A stretch of 64,000 nt of DNA from Raphanus sativus (GCF_000801105.2 NC_079517.1:20531579-20595578), one strand, 5' to 3'; counted from the stretch's first letter, positions 24,444-36,766 are shown. Numbers and translations: made by a program. The notes: generated from the letters alone by a model not told the origin.

Positions 24444-25640
24444 TGATATACCATGGAATTTACCCACTTTCAACCATAGTGTTTTAAGATATAATTATTA
24501 TGTTTTGAAGTCTATTTAATATGTTTACAGATTCATCAGTCATTTGGAGTAAAGTGGAGATTTTGGAGCATTTCAAAATATTTTAGAGATTTCACCCGAG
24601 GTGACCATCGACCAACTCAATTTGGTCGACATAGAGAGACTATAATCGATTGATGCACACCTCGTGGCATCGATCAATGGCGAAGACGCAGAAACCCACT
24701 TTGGTCACATCCGACTTGAAGTCCAAGATTCCACCAAATTACAAGAATGCCCCTGACGAGTTTTAACCTAATATTTATGTGCTCTGCCATTGTATTAGGA
24801 AACACACGCTTTCATACTTCTAATTATTCACAGCAAAAAGGTTTTAGGTTTAGAGTTGGAGAGAAGAACAAAACTTTTTCAGAGATTGTCTTGAAACTCC
24901 AGATTTCTATCTATTCATCTATGCATTTTTATTTATCTATTGCTATGTCTAAGTAATTCACCTTATTAGGTTTATGGTTCAAATAGGATATGAAGGATTA
25001 GCCCAAACTATAGATTTGGTAAGTTGTTAGAAATATTCATCTTGAGAATTGTGTTTAATGCTTGTGTTCTAGAGTAGCTAACTAGAACCCTGATAATAGG
25101 ATAGTTAGGCGCAAGCGACAGCTTGGTCTTCTACCAGAATAGATTCTCTGAGCTAGGATTCCTAGAAACATGCGGAAGTTGATCTAGAAAACCTAGTGGA
25201 CATTATTCAACCCGGTCTTAAAGTTTCTCTAGGGCGTATCGATCGATAGTCCTATCGATTAATCGATCGACGCGACAAAAGGTGTATCGATTGATATTCC
25301 TATAGAATCATCGATCGACACTTTCTTCAGACCAACAAACGGAATTTGAGGTTTTAAGATCTTGAAAATAAATAGTCTAAAAATAAAGAAGTCGATCGAC
25401 TATTACTTTTGTTGAGTTTTTATATATCATGTATGCATGCTTAGTATCTGTATCTCTATAATCCTGATTTCCTAAATAGAAATCCTAAACTTAACTCATG
25501 TTATTATTGTCTTAAACAGCAATCAATTAATCTGAACAATTACTTGTTCAGCTCTGTTTGTTTTCATTAATCATATTCGACTTATCGTAATCACTGCTTT
25601 CAGGATTAATTATGTGTTCTAGCTTTTTGTTTTGGAATAA
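24444..25640 (+). repeat. Athila-type LTR copy C, 3'-truncated
   Basis: Begins TGATATACCATGGAATTTAC, head to tail with copy B, and ends near 25640 in GTGTTCTAGCTTTTTGTTTT, earlier than LTR A, which has a further ~90 bp. No polypurine motif or gag adjoins either copy, so these are solo or truncated LTRs. They retain a ~70-bp segment (25100-25170) missing from LTR A. Confidence 0.7.
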
Positions 25641-26245
25641 AATCTTCTTAAGAGACTGTGTTTACACATGATATGATCACAGTTTTGACCGGTTTAGTGG
25701 AGAATATGAAGCATAAGGTTAATGGTAGTAGCATGCTCGTTGACTATCAGGTTCAAGAATAAGAGAAAAAAATTTCACAAATTATCGACTAAGCCAGAAT
25801 TGTATTAATGTCAATATTCAATAATGTACAGTTTCTCAATCCCACCAAATGAACAAAAGATTTATCAAATGGCTTCTTCTGGCAATTTGATTAACTATTA
25901 GATGTTCTGATCGCTGAGACCGTTCGGAATGCAAAGACTAGAACGTGAGAATTACATCAAGATTCAAGGGTTTGAGATTTAAGCCTCTGATTGTTTAAAT
26001 GTAATTTATGCCTCTGCAAATCGTAATCTGGCATCATTTAGACAAAAAAAAAAAAATACACTAAATATAACAAATGCATTTGCAAACTCAACAAAACAAT
26101 CTGAGGCCTTACTTTCTTGAGGCGATAATAAAAGGGTGGCAAAGACAAGTTTTCACACGGAAAGCAAAAAGAAAAAATTTAGGAAAAATCAAAGATTCAG
26201 AAACGAGGACAATAGTTTTCGTTCAGTGAGAAAGATTTGAGTCAG
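25641..26245 (-). other. 3' flank of the VTI11-like gene
   Basis: Contains the presumed 3' untranslated region of the minus-strand SNARE gene. An A-tract lies at 26043-26056. No other gene. Confidence 0.4.
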
Positions 26246-27244
26246 TTACTTGGTGAGTTTGAAGTACAAGATGATGATAATGGCCACAACCAAAGCGGTG
26301 ATAATGGCTCCAATGGTCCATTTGTTCCTGTTCATCCTCCTCGTCATACCTGTCAAGATCTTCTTGCTCTTTCCAACATTCTCGTCTACTCCACTAAGCT
26401 GTATCAGAGTTACAACCATTGGTTAAACTGAGATACCAATCACGTCACAGATAAATAAAAGGTTGAAGAGAGTGAATAAATACCGTATCCCCGGCACGTA
26501 GGAGAGATTGTCTCTGACCGTGCAAGTCTTGGAGGATTGAAACGCCAATCTCTTCAGTCTCCATCATTGTTCTACGACTGTCCTTGAGTCTGTCTGAAGT
26601 ACGGCCCAAACGTTCTGTTGACATCATCAGTCTTGATCTTTGATCAGCTGAAGCCTGACCTCAAATGTCACATGAACCAAAAAAAAGATGTTTTTAACTA
26701 GCAAAAGATCTAGAGATAGATACTAGTGAGTGAGTCTCCTTTGACATACCGTCTTCGAATCAGCCAGACCAGCTTCAAGCAACTCGTCTCGAGCAGCAGC
26801 GTTCAAGTTTCCAGATGTGATTCTCTTAACTTCGGTTTTGAAGTTGTTAAGATCAGACTTGAACTCTCTTAACTTGACAAGGAGGCTGGATTTAACACCG
26901 GGTGGGAGGCTCCTCGCCTCAAGATCCATTTTCCTAATCTGGTTAATAAATAAAACACACACAGCCCGTCGTCAATATTTAAAAAAAGAAAAAAAAAAGC
27001 TGATGTGTCACAACATACCAATGCTTCTGCAAGTTCAAGGCCAGATTTGATTTCAGAGAGCTTCTGCTTCTTTTGTTCTGCAAATCAATCAATCATCAAT
27101 ACATTGTTACTACGCCTAAGGAGAAAGGGTGGGTGTAGATATGGTTTTACCTCCATCAAGGGAAACAGCAGAGGAACATTTCTTGGAAAGATTGGCAGAG
27201 AGGTCGCAGTATTGGCGCTCGTATCCGTTAAACACCTCACTCAT
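26246..27244 (-). CDS. VTI11: Qb-SNARE of the VTI1 family (VTI11-like)
   Basis: Membrane-fusion SNARE that acts between trans-Golgi network, prevacuolar compartment and vacuole. On the minus strand, exons 27151-27244, 27019-27077, 26750-26938, 26484-26654 and 26246-26398 join with GT/AG borders into 221 residues, the length of Arabidopsis VTI11. The start MSEVFNGYERQYCDLSANLS and the amino-terminal three-helix (Habc-type) domain fill about residues 1-115. The SNARE helix with MMSTERLGRTSDRLKDSRRT and EEIGVSILQDLHGQRQSLLR covers about 130-190. A single membrane anchor of roughly 20 residues near WTIGAIITALVVAIIIILYF precedes the ending KLTK. The sequence is much closer to VTI11 (At5g39510; ZIG/SGR4, linked to shoot gravitropism) than to VTI12, e.g. 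RITSGNLNAAARDELLEAG. No damage seen. Confidence 0.94.
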
Positions 27245-27545
27245 TGTTCCGATACTCTCTGCACATGATGGGAATCGAAATTTCTTCAGCGATCCAATTT
27301 AGGATCCACGATTTTGATATTTAAACCCAATAAATAAATGAATCCTAATATTTTGTGTATTTCTGAATTCACCGATCTCAGAATGGATTGAAGAGACTCG
27401 TCTGTTCCCCCGAATCATAAGCGAAATTAGGAACATAAATTTCGAGATTATAAAGTTGAATTCACAATCAGAGAAGAAAAGAGTCACCTGAGAAACGAAC
27501 GGGGAAGAAGAGCTACGGTGTCAGAATCGATCGGAGGAGCAATGA
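27245..27545 (-). promoter_or_regulatory. 5' untranslated region and proximal promoter of VTI11-like gene
   Basis: On the minus strand a GAAACGAACG leader (about 27490-27540) is followed by a GT donor-like CAGGTGACTC at 27482-27491, with sequence resembling an intron back to about 27300, then a leader into the ATG. A 5'-leader intron is likely but unproven. Confidence 0.4.
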
Positions 27546-28400
27546 ATTGATGATGAAAATAATTATTATTTTCGTCCGAAATATATTTCTAGAGTTTGAG
27601 CAAGTATTATTCTACATACACTTTCTTTCGTGTGCCCCCACTCGTTGATTAAGGTAAACAATTTTGGTCCCTTTTTTTTCTTTTGCCAACCCAATATCAG
27701 TAACTTATGTAAGTTCTTACCCACTTCAAAATATTACATAGTTTTGGTCTTTTTTCTTGCTTTTTTAAATAAACTAAGTAATTATCCGCATCATACCCCG
27801 ACATGTTATATCCAATATGTTTCTCAATGATGGATTTTGTAGCATTTTTGATTGAATGTGTGTTGTTTCCATATTCGGTACGAGGTGTTGTACTTTATAA
27901 ATTATGTAAAGGACATAGATTTTCGTGTTAATAGTTAAAAATAAATAAAGTTCGTCAATTACAAGAACAAAAAATGCTCGTCTATACAGATAGTCTAAAC
28001 AAGGATCTCTTTAATTTGGTGTGCGGTCGTCAAAGACGAACTGCTCGGAGTAAGCAGGTCGTCAAAGACTTCTGGTGTGGTTTGATTGACGATCTCCAAG
28101 TGTGGATACTCGTCTTTAGTAGTGAGGTCTCTTTTTCTGTACTTTTCTGTTCGTTTCTCACTGCCTTCCAACAAATTTGACATTTTCTATTTATAGCAAA
28201 GTACGTTTTGTCTTCTAGCGAATCATCATTTTATTGCTTGATGGTCGGGCCTGATTTTGGGCTTAGCTCTTAATGGGTCTGTGTTAAGCCCATTTCCAAC
28301 AATAGTCCCTCCTTAGTTTGCCAAGTGTCGAGCTTTGGTGAATTGTGAGTCTTTTGTCTGAAAATCAGGTCTGGTTTGCATAGTGTCGGAGAAATAGCAG
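27546..28400. other. spacer, no gene; possible LTR of the adjacent gypsy element
   Basis: Two short overlapping frames (27974-28183) lie around a repeated GTCGTCAAAGACGAACTG / GTCGTCAAAGACTTCTGG motif. No recognised protein. If the neighbouring gypsy element reads on the minus strand, its 3' LTR should lie here, but ends were not found. Confidence 0.3.
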
Positions 28401-28413
28401 CATGTTTCCTCCC

Positions 28414-28426
28414 CTATATAAATGGA
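28414..28426 (+). promoter_or_regulatory. TATA box for the antisense extra gene
   Basis: CTATATAAATGG, well placed about 100-200 bp before the likely transcribed leader (CT-rich 28480-28570) of the plus-strand gene at 28942. Confidence 0.5.
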
Positions 28427-28941
28427 AGTGGGGGTCTTAAAAAAAAAGAGGTGTCTCATTTGTGAAAGCAAGATAATTTTTTGTCACCCTCTCTCCTTTT
28501 TATCTCTTCCTTTATTATTTTATTGTTTTCTTTTATGATGCTTCTTTCTTCTTCCTTAATTCTTGCCAACATATCCCTCTCTCTTTTATATATATATTTT
28601 TAAGTCTTGGTTTTGTGGAGCTCGTACATGGAGTTTGTCAAAGGTGAGGAATGCGGTGGAGCTCGTCCTGGTTTGAGTTCTTCTGCGGATATCCTTGACT
28701 CAGCTTCCGGATTCATCTGCTGCTCCGGATTCGTCGGTTGTCTCGAGCTCTTCGTTAGCTGTTAGCTATCGGGTGTCTTCACGCGCAGTCCGTACGAGAA
28801 GATGGAATGGAGCTCGTCCAAGGAAAGCGACGTCGGTCTTGTCTTCTGCGGAGCTGTCGTCGGTGGTGGGGTTTTGTCGAGATGGAGTGGTGTCGGGTCA
28901 CGCTGTAGAGGTTTTGAATCTGAGCTTGTTGCTGGTGGAGA

Positions 28942-31900
28942 ATGGAGTGGGAGCTCGTCGGTGGTGAGGGCGTCGACGGTGCTCGTCAAGGGGATGAAAG
29001 TTTGGGAGTGGACTTGAATTTAAACTTTTCACTGGCAGAAGTAGAAGAATGGCTTGCTGGTGACTCTCATATTTTGGAGCGGGGAGAAAAGGTGGAGCTC
29101 GCCGTTGACGTGCGTCGTTCTAAGCGGGAAGAGGAGATAGAGCTCGTCAATGGAGAGCGAGGAACGGAACTGTCTCCCCAAGATCTGCAGGTGGAGGTCG
29201 TCGAGGATTTGTCCGTTCCGTTGCTTGGTGACAGTGGAGATAAGCAGCTTGTCCTTGATTCTGGCCTTGGCGAGCAGAATCTGTCGAGTTTGTCGGGAGT
29301 TAACTTTGCTGGAGGTCTTGTGATGGCTAGTGTTGGCGAGCACGGATTGGTGATTGAAAAAGGGATGGAGCTCGTCTTTGGGTCTGAGACTGCTGTTACG
29401 GATGAAATGAGGGATGAGAGCGAGACAGGTTTCGATGCTGCGCCAGAGACTCTTCCTTCGAAGGAGCAGGGTGGGAGTGAGGGTCCTTTTAATTCGTGTT
29501 TGGAGATAGCAGACTCGATGACGGCGCGTTCGTTGTCCACAGTTGTGGGTACGGGATTAGTTCGCGAAGAAACAATACAAACGTTTGGTGAGCTGATTAT
29601 GAGAGACCGGCTTGGCGCTGCGAAGAGTCTGTCGTCTTCTGATTCGTCGTCTTCCTCTGAGTCATCATCTGGTAAGACAAGTTCGAGTTCGTCGTCTAGC
29701 GAGACGGGATCGGGAACGAATGAGGTTGTTGAGAATGTGAGCGTTGGGGTTGAGGATTTCGAAAAATATGGTGTGCCTTTGACTGAAGAAACTTGTTATG
29801 TTGAGAGTTTGCCGTCGCGTCTTGATGATGGCGGTGAGGGTGAGGCTGTTGTTGCACCCGAGGTTGTGGAGCGAGTCGGTGTTGGTTCAGAACTTGTTGA
29901 TGTTGGCGTTGAGCAGGAAAGTGCCGATGAGCAGGAAGTAGTTGCTGATAAGGATGATTGCGAGGATGGTGACATCGATGATGGGTATGATGATCTTCTT
30001 GTTAATGATGATGATGCTTCGGAGGTGAAAGGGGAGAGCTTCGATTTTAGATATCCTCCTAGCGCCGATCACTATTGCTCTGCTTATTTGATTGATGATG
30101 ATGAGAAGCTGAAAATCAAGGAGCTGAAGGTCAAGAAACCGAAAAACAGGCGTCTGCGTCCATTTCTTGATCACCCTTTGACTTTGAAGCCGTCTATGCT
30201 TAGGATGGAGACATTGGAGAGGATTATGGCCGATTGCTGCTTTGGGGGCGGTATAGAGGTGCGTGTGCCTGATCCGGACGAGCGTCCATGGTCTGCTCCA
30301 GAAGGGTGAATTTGTGTGTATGACTTCTAGTTTACTTATTTCCACTTGTGGTTTTCTCTCCCGAAGCTATTGTTGGCTTATTGTGATGAGCGTAAGATTG
30401 CCTTGTCTCAATTGCCGCCCAGTTCGATCCGTAACATGGTTGGTGCTCTTGTGCTTGCTGCGGAGTGTGGTGTCCATATGAGTCTTTATTCTTTTGAGGA
30501 GATTGCGAAAATTACTCCGGGCGAGACGCCCGAAACCTTATACCTGTCTATGAAGACTGGTCAGTGCATCGTGAGTAATGGAAGAAGAAAGACTTCTTCT
30601 TAGACTCGCAGATTCTTTTACGTTAAAGTTTCTCCTTCATCGGTTTCAGACTTGAGTAGACTGTTTGTGACTAGTTGGAATCCTTATCATGGTAGTCTGT
30701 CATCTTTTGTGTGCTGCTGTCTTTTTATTATATACTTTTTGTTTGATTGATGTTCTTCTCGTGCAGATCGTCATACGGCTGGTGTCCCTTTTGCTCCGGG
30801 GTTCAAAGAGTGCTTGGCATACTTTGATCGCATCGATGTTCAGGATTGGAAGTCGGTTGATATACCGAGAATTTGGCGTCATATTCCATTTATTCACTCA
30901 AGTTGGTCGTCGATCGCTTTTGTTTTGGCTGATGCTATCTTTTTGCTTATTTTCCTCTGTTTTTGTTGATGATTTCCTTATCTTTCTATGGATGCTTGGT
31001 GTTTATCTTTTGTTGCTATTCTTTTTTTTATTATTTGTGCAGCTACTTGGGAGGTTCGTTCGAGAATGGATTTCAGTGAATTTCCAAGTTTGACAGATTG
31101 CTTTGCTGGAGGAAGTACTAGTAATGTTGGTGCTGAGTTGGGTTCTTCCGTTGTGGGTGTTGAATCCGCTGCTGGTCTTGTTAGTGTTCCAGCTTCTTCC
31201 TTGCCATCTGCTGATCGTCGTCGGGAGGGACGCGGTGCTTCTGACAAAGCAGTTGTCGCTGTTGATGGGAAGAAAGTATACCGTTCGCAGGCTGTTTCAG
31301 CAGGCAAGGGAGGTGATGCTAAGAAGCGTCCTGCTACTGTTTGTTTGTCAAAAGAGGCGCCGTCTTCAAAGTCTCATAAGATTTGCAAGGATGCTCCGTC
31401 GGTGGATGAGATTCCTTTGGTTGAGGGAGAAGCTCCGATGGATAAAGTGTCGGATGACGGGGAAAAGATTTTGTTTCAGCCCTTTGATTGTGCTTTTGGT
31501 GGTCGGGCGTCAGATTGTGCAAGTCTTTTTGAGAAGTTTCAGATGGATGGTGAAGAGGAGGACGACGTGTTTGATGCTTCCGAGCACTCCGAATGGTATC
31601 AAAAGTATGCTCGTTTCCAAGCTACGTTAAGGGCGGTCTTTGTTTATATATATATAGATATTTTTTTGGGCGCTTTTGGCAAGAAAAAGGAATGTCTGAT
31701 GTTTGATTTTGATTTTTTTTTTGGTTATATGCAGTCTGTAAAGTTTGTGAATTGGTGAAGAGCCAAGATGCTGAGCTCAGGGCTGTTAAAGCGGAGCTTA
31801 CAAAGGTCAATGCTAAGCTTTCTGCTGTTAAGGATGGAGCTGGCTGTTCTGAAGAAGCTGTGACTTGGTGTAAGAAGTATGATGCTGAGAGAAAGGCGTC

Positions 31901-32498
31901 GCTGGCTGCTCGGAAGGAGGTGGAGGATCTCACCAAAAAAATTGCTTTGGAAGCGGCGAAGAAACGCCAGGGGGTAGAGGCGGACCATTACGAGAAGGCT
32001 AAGGAGTTGCGCAGGAAGTATGGTAGGGCTGTTACGAGGCACAATGATCTTCTTTTTGTTTGAAATTCTCGTGTTAAGAGGATGCGGAGTTTTGTGGAGG
32101 ATCAGAAGGGCGTTCGTCAGGCTATGTATGGCGTGAATCAGGTTACATGGGTACTTGAAGCTGCCAGGGTTTGGAAGGAAGAGGGGATACGGATTCCAGA
32201 GAGTAAGATTAAGTATCTTGAGAGCGAGTTAGCTGCAAGGACGAGGGAGGCGAGGCTGGTTGTTCCTGTCGTGATCGAGGACAAGGATTTTGTTGAGATT
32301 CCTTCTTTCGATTTCAACGTTCCCATTGATCCCTTTCTTCCGTCTCTCACCAAGGGACTTGAGGACGCTGTCTTGGAGAGGGAGAAGGAAGAGGAGGCTC
32401 GTCGTCGTGATGATGTGCATCGTCGTCGTTCATCGGAGCGCATAGGTGGGGCACGAGCGGTTGCTGGTCGTGGCGGGGTCTCTACTTCTCGCCCGTGA
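28942..32498 (+). pseudogene. retroelement extra gene with Transposase_28-type domain and coiled coil
   Basis: A multi-exon, element-borne gene of unknown biochemical role. The first long exon (28942-30690) encodes an acidic, serine-rich amino-terminal half (a Ser/Glu run near 29630-29710), then KKPKNRRLRPFLDHPLTL and a domain with PDPDERPWSAPEG, ICVYDF, LLLAYCDERKIALSQLPPSS and IRNMVGALVLAAECGVHMSL, typical of the family annotated as 'putative gypsy type transposon'. In this domain a conserved Trp codon is TGA (30307-30309), a second stop follows at 30328, and the reading frame shifts around 30590. Later exons: about 30770-30905 (GVPFAPGFKECLAYFDRIDV), 31042-31630 (MDFSEFPSLTDCF...), and 31742-32498, a charged coiled coil (EVEDLTKKIALEAAKKRQGV) with another stop at 32060 and an Arg-rich end. 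Introns use GT/AG. At least three stops and one frameshift make it a pseudogene. Confidence 0.6.
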
Positions 32499-32759
32499 TC
32501 TGATTCTTGCTCGTCATTAAGGCCTTGTGTGGTCTATCACTATCTTTATTTTGTTGTTGCTGCTCGTAGCTTTTTATCTTTGGTACTTTCCAGACTTTGC
32601 TATCTTTGATGTTTTAGGGACTTTTAAATTGATCTCCTTGTTTGCTTTTTTTTTGTTGTTGTGACTTGGTCATGTTGATTTTTTTTTGGATGATGTCTTT
32701 TAATGGATGATCTTTTGACGTTTCTTCTTCATGCTTTACTATCGAGGTATCTTTATGTT

Positions 32760-33180
32760 TCTTGTGCAGAAAAATTTTATTAAGTGTGGGTGTGAGGCTG
32801 CAGCACTGAGAACTGATCCCGTACGTATACTTTTGTAAAATTTTATTAAGTGTAAGCGCGGAGCTGCAGCACTGAGAACTGATCTCTTGTATTTTTGCAA
32901 AAGAGTGAGCGCAGAGCTGCAGCACCGAGAACTGATCCCGTATATTTTTGCAAAATTTTATTAAGTGTGAGCGCGGAGCGGCAGCACTGAGAACTGATCT
33001 CGTGTAATTTTGTAAATTTTATTAAGTGTGAGCGTGGAGCTGCAGCACCGAGAACTGATCTCGTATATTTTTGCAAGATTTTATTAAGTGTGAGCGCGGA
33101 ACTGCAGCACCGAGAACTGATCCCATGTACTTATGCAAAATTTTATTAAGTATGAGCGCGGAGCTGCAGCACTTTTGGAC
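32760..33180. repeat. minisatellite, about 63-bp unit, seven copies
   Basis: Unit of the form AAATTTTATTAAGTGTGAGC, GCGGAGCTGCAGCACTGAGA, ACTGATCTCGTATATTTTTG. Copies begin near 32773, 32838, 32900 (shortened), 32950, 33014, 33078 and 33140. Divergence between units is low. It lies just past the antisense gene, in the interval where gypsy elements of the Tat group often carry tandem repeats. Confidence 0.9.
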
Positions 33181-33416
33181 TTGGGGTTTTTTATTAGTTG
33201 TATTCTGATATTTTTATTGGAATAAATATAGAATTTTTTATAAAACTAGCTGAGCCTCGTGAGAGGTTACCTACGTACCCCACAGGCGGGGATCAAACCG
33301 ATCGTAGTTCACCTTTACAAAAAAAGAAATGCGTAAATGAAAAAAGAGGGGAGGGGTCTCTTGTAGTCTTATTTATGGTATATCAGGAGTGCGCCGGTCT
33401 TCTTGCTTCATCTTCC

Positions 33417-35456
33417 TTAGTAGTAGAAACGCTTCAGGTTCATCGAGTTCCATGATCTTAGGATCTTTTCTCCGCTCATCTCGGTGATTTCGTAGACTCC
33501 TGGTTTGACAGCTTTTGAAACCATGTATGATCCTTCCCAATTTGCGCCGAGCTTGCCTGCCTTCCACTCGCGAGTGTTTTCGAAAACCTTGCGAAGGATG
33601 AGGTCTCCCTCTTGAAAGAATCTTCCTTTTACTCTTTTGTTGTAATACTGGGCGGCCAGATTCTGGTAGTTTTGGATGCCAAGGAGAGCTTGATCTCTTT
33701 TTTCTTCGACTTTGTCTAGGTGATCGATCATCATTGAATTGTTGATTTCTTCGTCTTGGGTGAGTGTGAGCTGGCGAAGGCTTGGGATGCTGACTTCAGC
33801 AGGAGACATTGCCTCCATTCCGTGGGATAGAGAGAAAGGTGACATGCCCGTTGATCTTCGCGGTGTTGTGCGGTGTGACCAAAGGACACCATCTAATTTG
33901 TCGGCCCAAACTCATTTCTTTTCTTCCAGGCGCTTTTTAATTATGACGAGGATTGTTTTGTTTGTTGCCTCAGCTTGCCCATTTACTTGAGGGTTCCTTG
34001 GTGTGGACTTGCTTAACCTGATTTTCCAGAGGGCGCAGAAATTCTCGAATGTCGCGGAGATGAACTGGGAACCATTGTCAGTGAAAATCTCGTAGGGGAG
34101 ACCATGGCGACAGATTATGTTTTTCCAGACGAACTTCTGAACGTTGGGGGCGCGGATGGTTGCTATGATTCAGCTTCGACCCACTTGGTGAAGTAATCGG
34201 TCATGATAAGGAGATAGCGCTTCTGATTAGATGGCGGCATTGGTCCAACGATATCCATTGCCCATCTCATGAAAGGATATGGTAGTTTGGTAGTTGTGAT
34301 GAATCATTGGGGTATGTCGTTGGCATTTTTCGCATCTTGCGAAAAATTTTCGCATCTTGCGAAAAATTTTCGCAATCTGCAACCATTGTTGGCCAGAAGT
34401 GTCCATGTCTTTTGATTTTAACAGCTAGTGCTCGTCCCCTTGAATGATTGCCACCTGCGCCTTCGTGTGTTTCCTCGAGGACCCATTTAACTTCTTGGTC
34501 GTGTATGCATCGTAAGAGTGCTTTGGGTGAGCTCCATCTGAATAGGTTGTTGTCGTATAAGAAATAGTGGGCGCATCGTGCTTTTAATCATCGGGCGGCC
34601 CATAGATTGGTTGGCGTTTTCCCTTCAGTGATGTAGAGCTTGATTTTGTCACGACAATCAATTGGGTCCACGACTACTTCTTCGGGTGCGGGTTCATTCA
34701 TGTTGTCAGTGCCGTCTATGTCTTCGTCAAGGTCGTCGATGATGTTGACTCCCCTAGCTAAAATGATACTTGGTTGGTCGATGCTTTCTACTGGAATCAT
34801 TCTTTTGAGTGATGTGTCCGAAGTTGATGCTAGAGCGGCAAGAGCATCAGCAGAGGAGTTGTCGCTTCTTGGTATTTTGGTGAGGGTGAAGTTGGTGAAA
34901 TCTTGGGAGAGTTTCTGGACGACTTGTAGGTAAGCGTTCATTCGCTCGTTTCTTGTCTCGTACTCTCCACTGAACTGGTTGTCAACGAGCTGAGAATCGC
35001 AGAATGTCTCTATTTTGTTTACTCCGACTGCTTTGTCGAGGCGTAGACCAGCTATGAGGGCTTCATATTCGACTTCATTGTTTGAAGCTGGAAAAGGGAG
35101 ACGAAAAGATTGTTCGATCATTTTGCTAGTAGGAGATATAAGTCGTATGCCGACCCCCGATCCGTTTCGTGAAGATGAAACATCGACGTAAAGACACCAG
35201 TTTTGTCGTTGTTTTGAGACGGAGGTAGCTCGGTCAGGAAATCTTCTAATACTTGAGACTTTTCACTTGTCCGGCTTTTGAATTCAATGTCGTACTCGCT
35301 CAGCTCGATAGCCCATTTGGCCATTCTTCCTGATTGACTCGGGCTATGTAATATCAGCCGAAGTGGATGATTAGTTAACACATTACATAATAGTAATGAT
35401 TGACTCGGGCCATTCTTCCTGAGACTGAAAATAAGGTCTGAGCTTGCGGGCTGCAA
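33417..35456 (-). pseudogene. gypsy pol remnant: RNase H and integrase
   Basis: Read from high to low coordinates. 35118-35456 holds the end of reverse transcriptase and first RNase H (AKWAIELSEYDIEFKSRTSE, VLEDFLTELPP). 34588-35121 holds a plant-type RNase H (ASNNEVEYEALIAGLRLDKA, ETFCDSQLVDNQFSGEYETR, SRSDNSSADALAALAS-like text). About 33850-34560 is a broken integrase core (only pieces such as a Trp-Pro-Met-Asp-like region remain). 33417-33845 has the integrase carboxyl end (YNKRVKGRFFQEGDLILRKV, WEGSYMVSKAVKPGVYEITE, LKRFYY). Stops and frameshifts separate the parts, and a 24-bp duplication (CGCATCTTGCGAAAAATTTT, 34329-34376) disturbs the zinc-binding region. It could not make an active polyprotein. 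Confidence 0.75.
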
Positions 35457-35460
35457 CCAC

Positions 35461-36750
35461 TACGAAATAGGCAAGATCGTTTAATTTATATGATCGTTTA
35501 ATTTATATGTGTACGCCAATTTATTACATAATAGTAACTGATTTCTTAGTTATTTAATATATAATTATTTCATAATATGAAAAAACATAAAATAAGTAAT
35601 AAATATAAAATATTTATTCTGCACAAGACGCATATCTTAATCTAAGTATGTATCTCTTTAATAATTTTAAATCATAAACATTTCTAAATCTCAGACCCAA
35701 AAAATAAAAAAATGAGCATAAACTCCAAAATCAATATTTATATCGAGCAATAACCAACATGAAAAAACGACATAAAAAGAGAAAATATTGAAGACATATA
35801 GGATTGACACGTGAATGTAAATTTCTTATAACCATAATTAACTTTTAAATTGTTAAATGATGATTTAAAACCGAGCTGATATAGTTTCACTGTAACCAAA
35901 TAGTAGGCATGAGATTCTTTGGTCTAAACTTAGGTTCTTATGCAATAAGTGATATTTTTGATCTAAAATATTTTTTTTTAAATGAGATCAGCTCATCATT
36001 AAATAAATTACTTAATTAACAAAAAAGAGTTTAAAATTTGTTTAAGGGCCAAAAATATTAATTCGATCAAAAATATAATTTTTTTCTTTTCGTAAAATAT
36101 TTCTGAAATAATTTTATATATATTCACTATGTGCAAGACGCATGTCTTACCCTAATAAATTTCAGTCTATAGTGGACGTACTATATAATATAACATTCCC
36201 TAACAATTTAATTTTAGACCAACAAAATTATCTATTGATTTTCAAGCCATTACGTAAACAAAATTAGCATTCCAATCACATGACAATTCAACAAGGCACT
36301 TTTTAATTAATACAAACTATAGGTTATAACTTTTTAAATATTTCTCCTTAATATATATGAGATTTGAGCTTGATTGAATTAATTTTAAGAACTGTATTTG
36401 TTTTGGCAATGTACTGCTCCCAAATCATTTGTCAATAAATCCCCTAATTTTTGGTCAAAATTTAATAAATGACGTTTTGCAAGATTTTATTTCTTTTAAA
36501 TTAGATAACATTTTTTAGTTTAATGCAAACTGTTTTAACCTTACATGTTATATACTCCAGTTTGTATTTTTAATTGGTTTAATTTGGTTAGGTGGATAGT
36601 TAATGATGATTTTACTTATAAAAATTTTAAATGAGTATTTTATTAATTAGTGCGGACAAGTCTAAAACATCAAGCAATAAAAAAACGGAGGGACTAGCTG
36701 ATTGATTTTCTCTCTTTAATTTAATTTGACTGAATTTATAACTGTTACTT
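35461..36750. other. AT-rich intergenic DNA
   Basis: Follows the truncated gypsy pol. No frames of note. GCAAGACGCATATCTTA (35622) and GCAAGACGCATGTCTTA (36133) are a repeated 17-mer with one or two differences. Confidence 0.4.
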
Positions 36751-36757
36751 TATTAAT

Positions 36758-36766
36758 CTATAAATA
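36758..36766 (+). promoter_or_regulatory. TATA box of the defensin-like gene
   Basis: CTATAAATAG, about 60 bp upstream of the ATG at 36821, good spacing for a short plant leader. Confidence 0.7.

Larger units (their letters stand above)
28400..35460 (-). mobile_element. Ty3/gypsy (Tat-lineage-like) element with antisense extra gene
   Basis: Minus-strand pol (RNase H, integrase) at 33417-35456 ends toward lower coordinates. Between it and the presumed 3' LTR side lie a minisatellite (32760-33180) and a plus-strand, i.e. antisense, gene with a 'putative gypsy type transposon' (Transposase_28) domain. Extra antisense genes between pol and 3' LTR are described for plant Tat-lineage gypsy elements, which fits this arrangement. 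The upstream part (gag, protease, most of reverse transcriptase) is missing beyond 35460, and no LTR pair was found, so the limits are estimates. Confidence 0.5.

Noticed and set aside
29067..29540. 157-residue minus-strand frame
   Set aside because: It is the antisense shadow of the serine/glutamate-rich exon of the plus-strand gene.
31103..31630. 175-residue leucine/valine-rich frame
   Set aside because: Out-of-frame reading of the MDFSEFPSLTDCF exon; no membrane-protein context.
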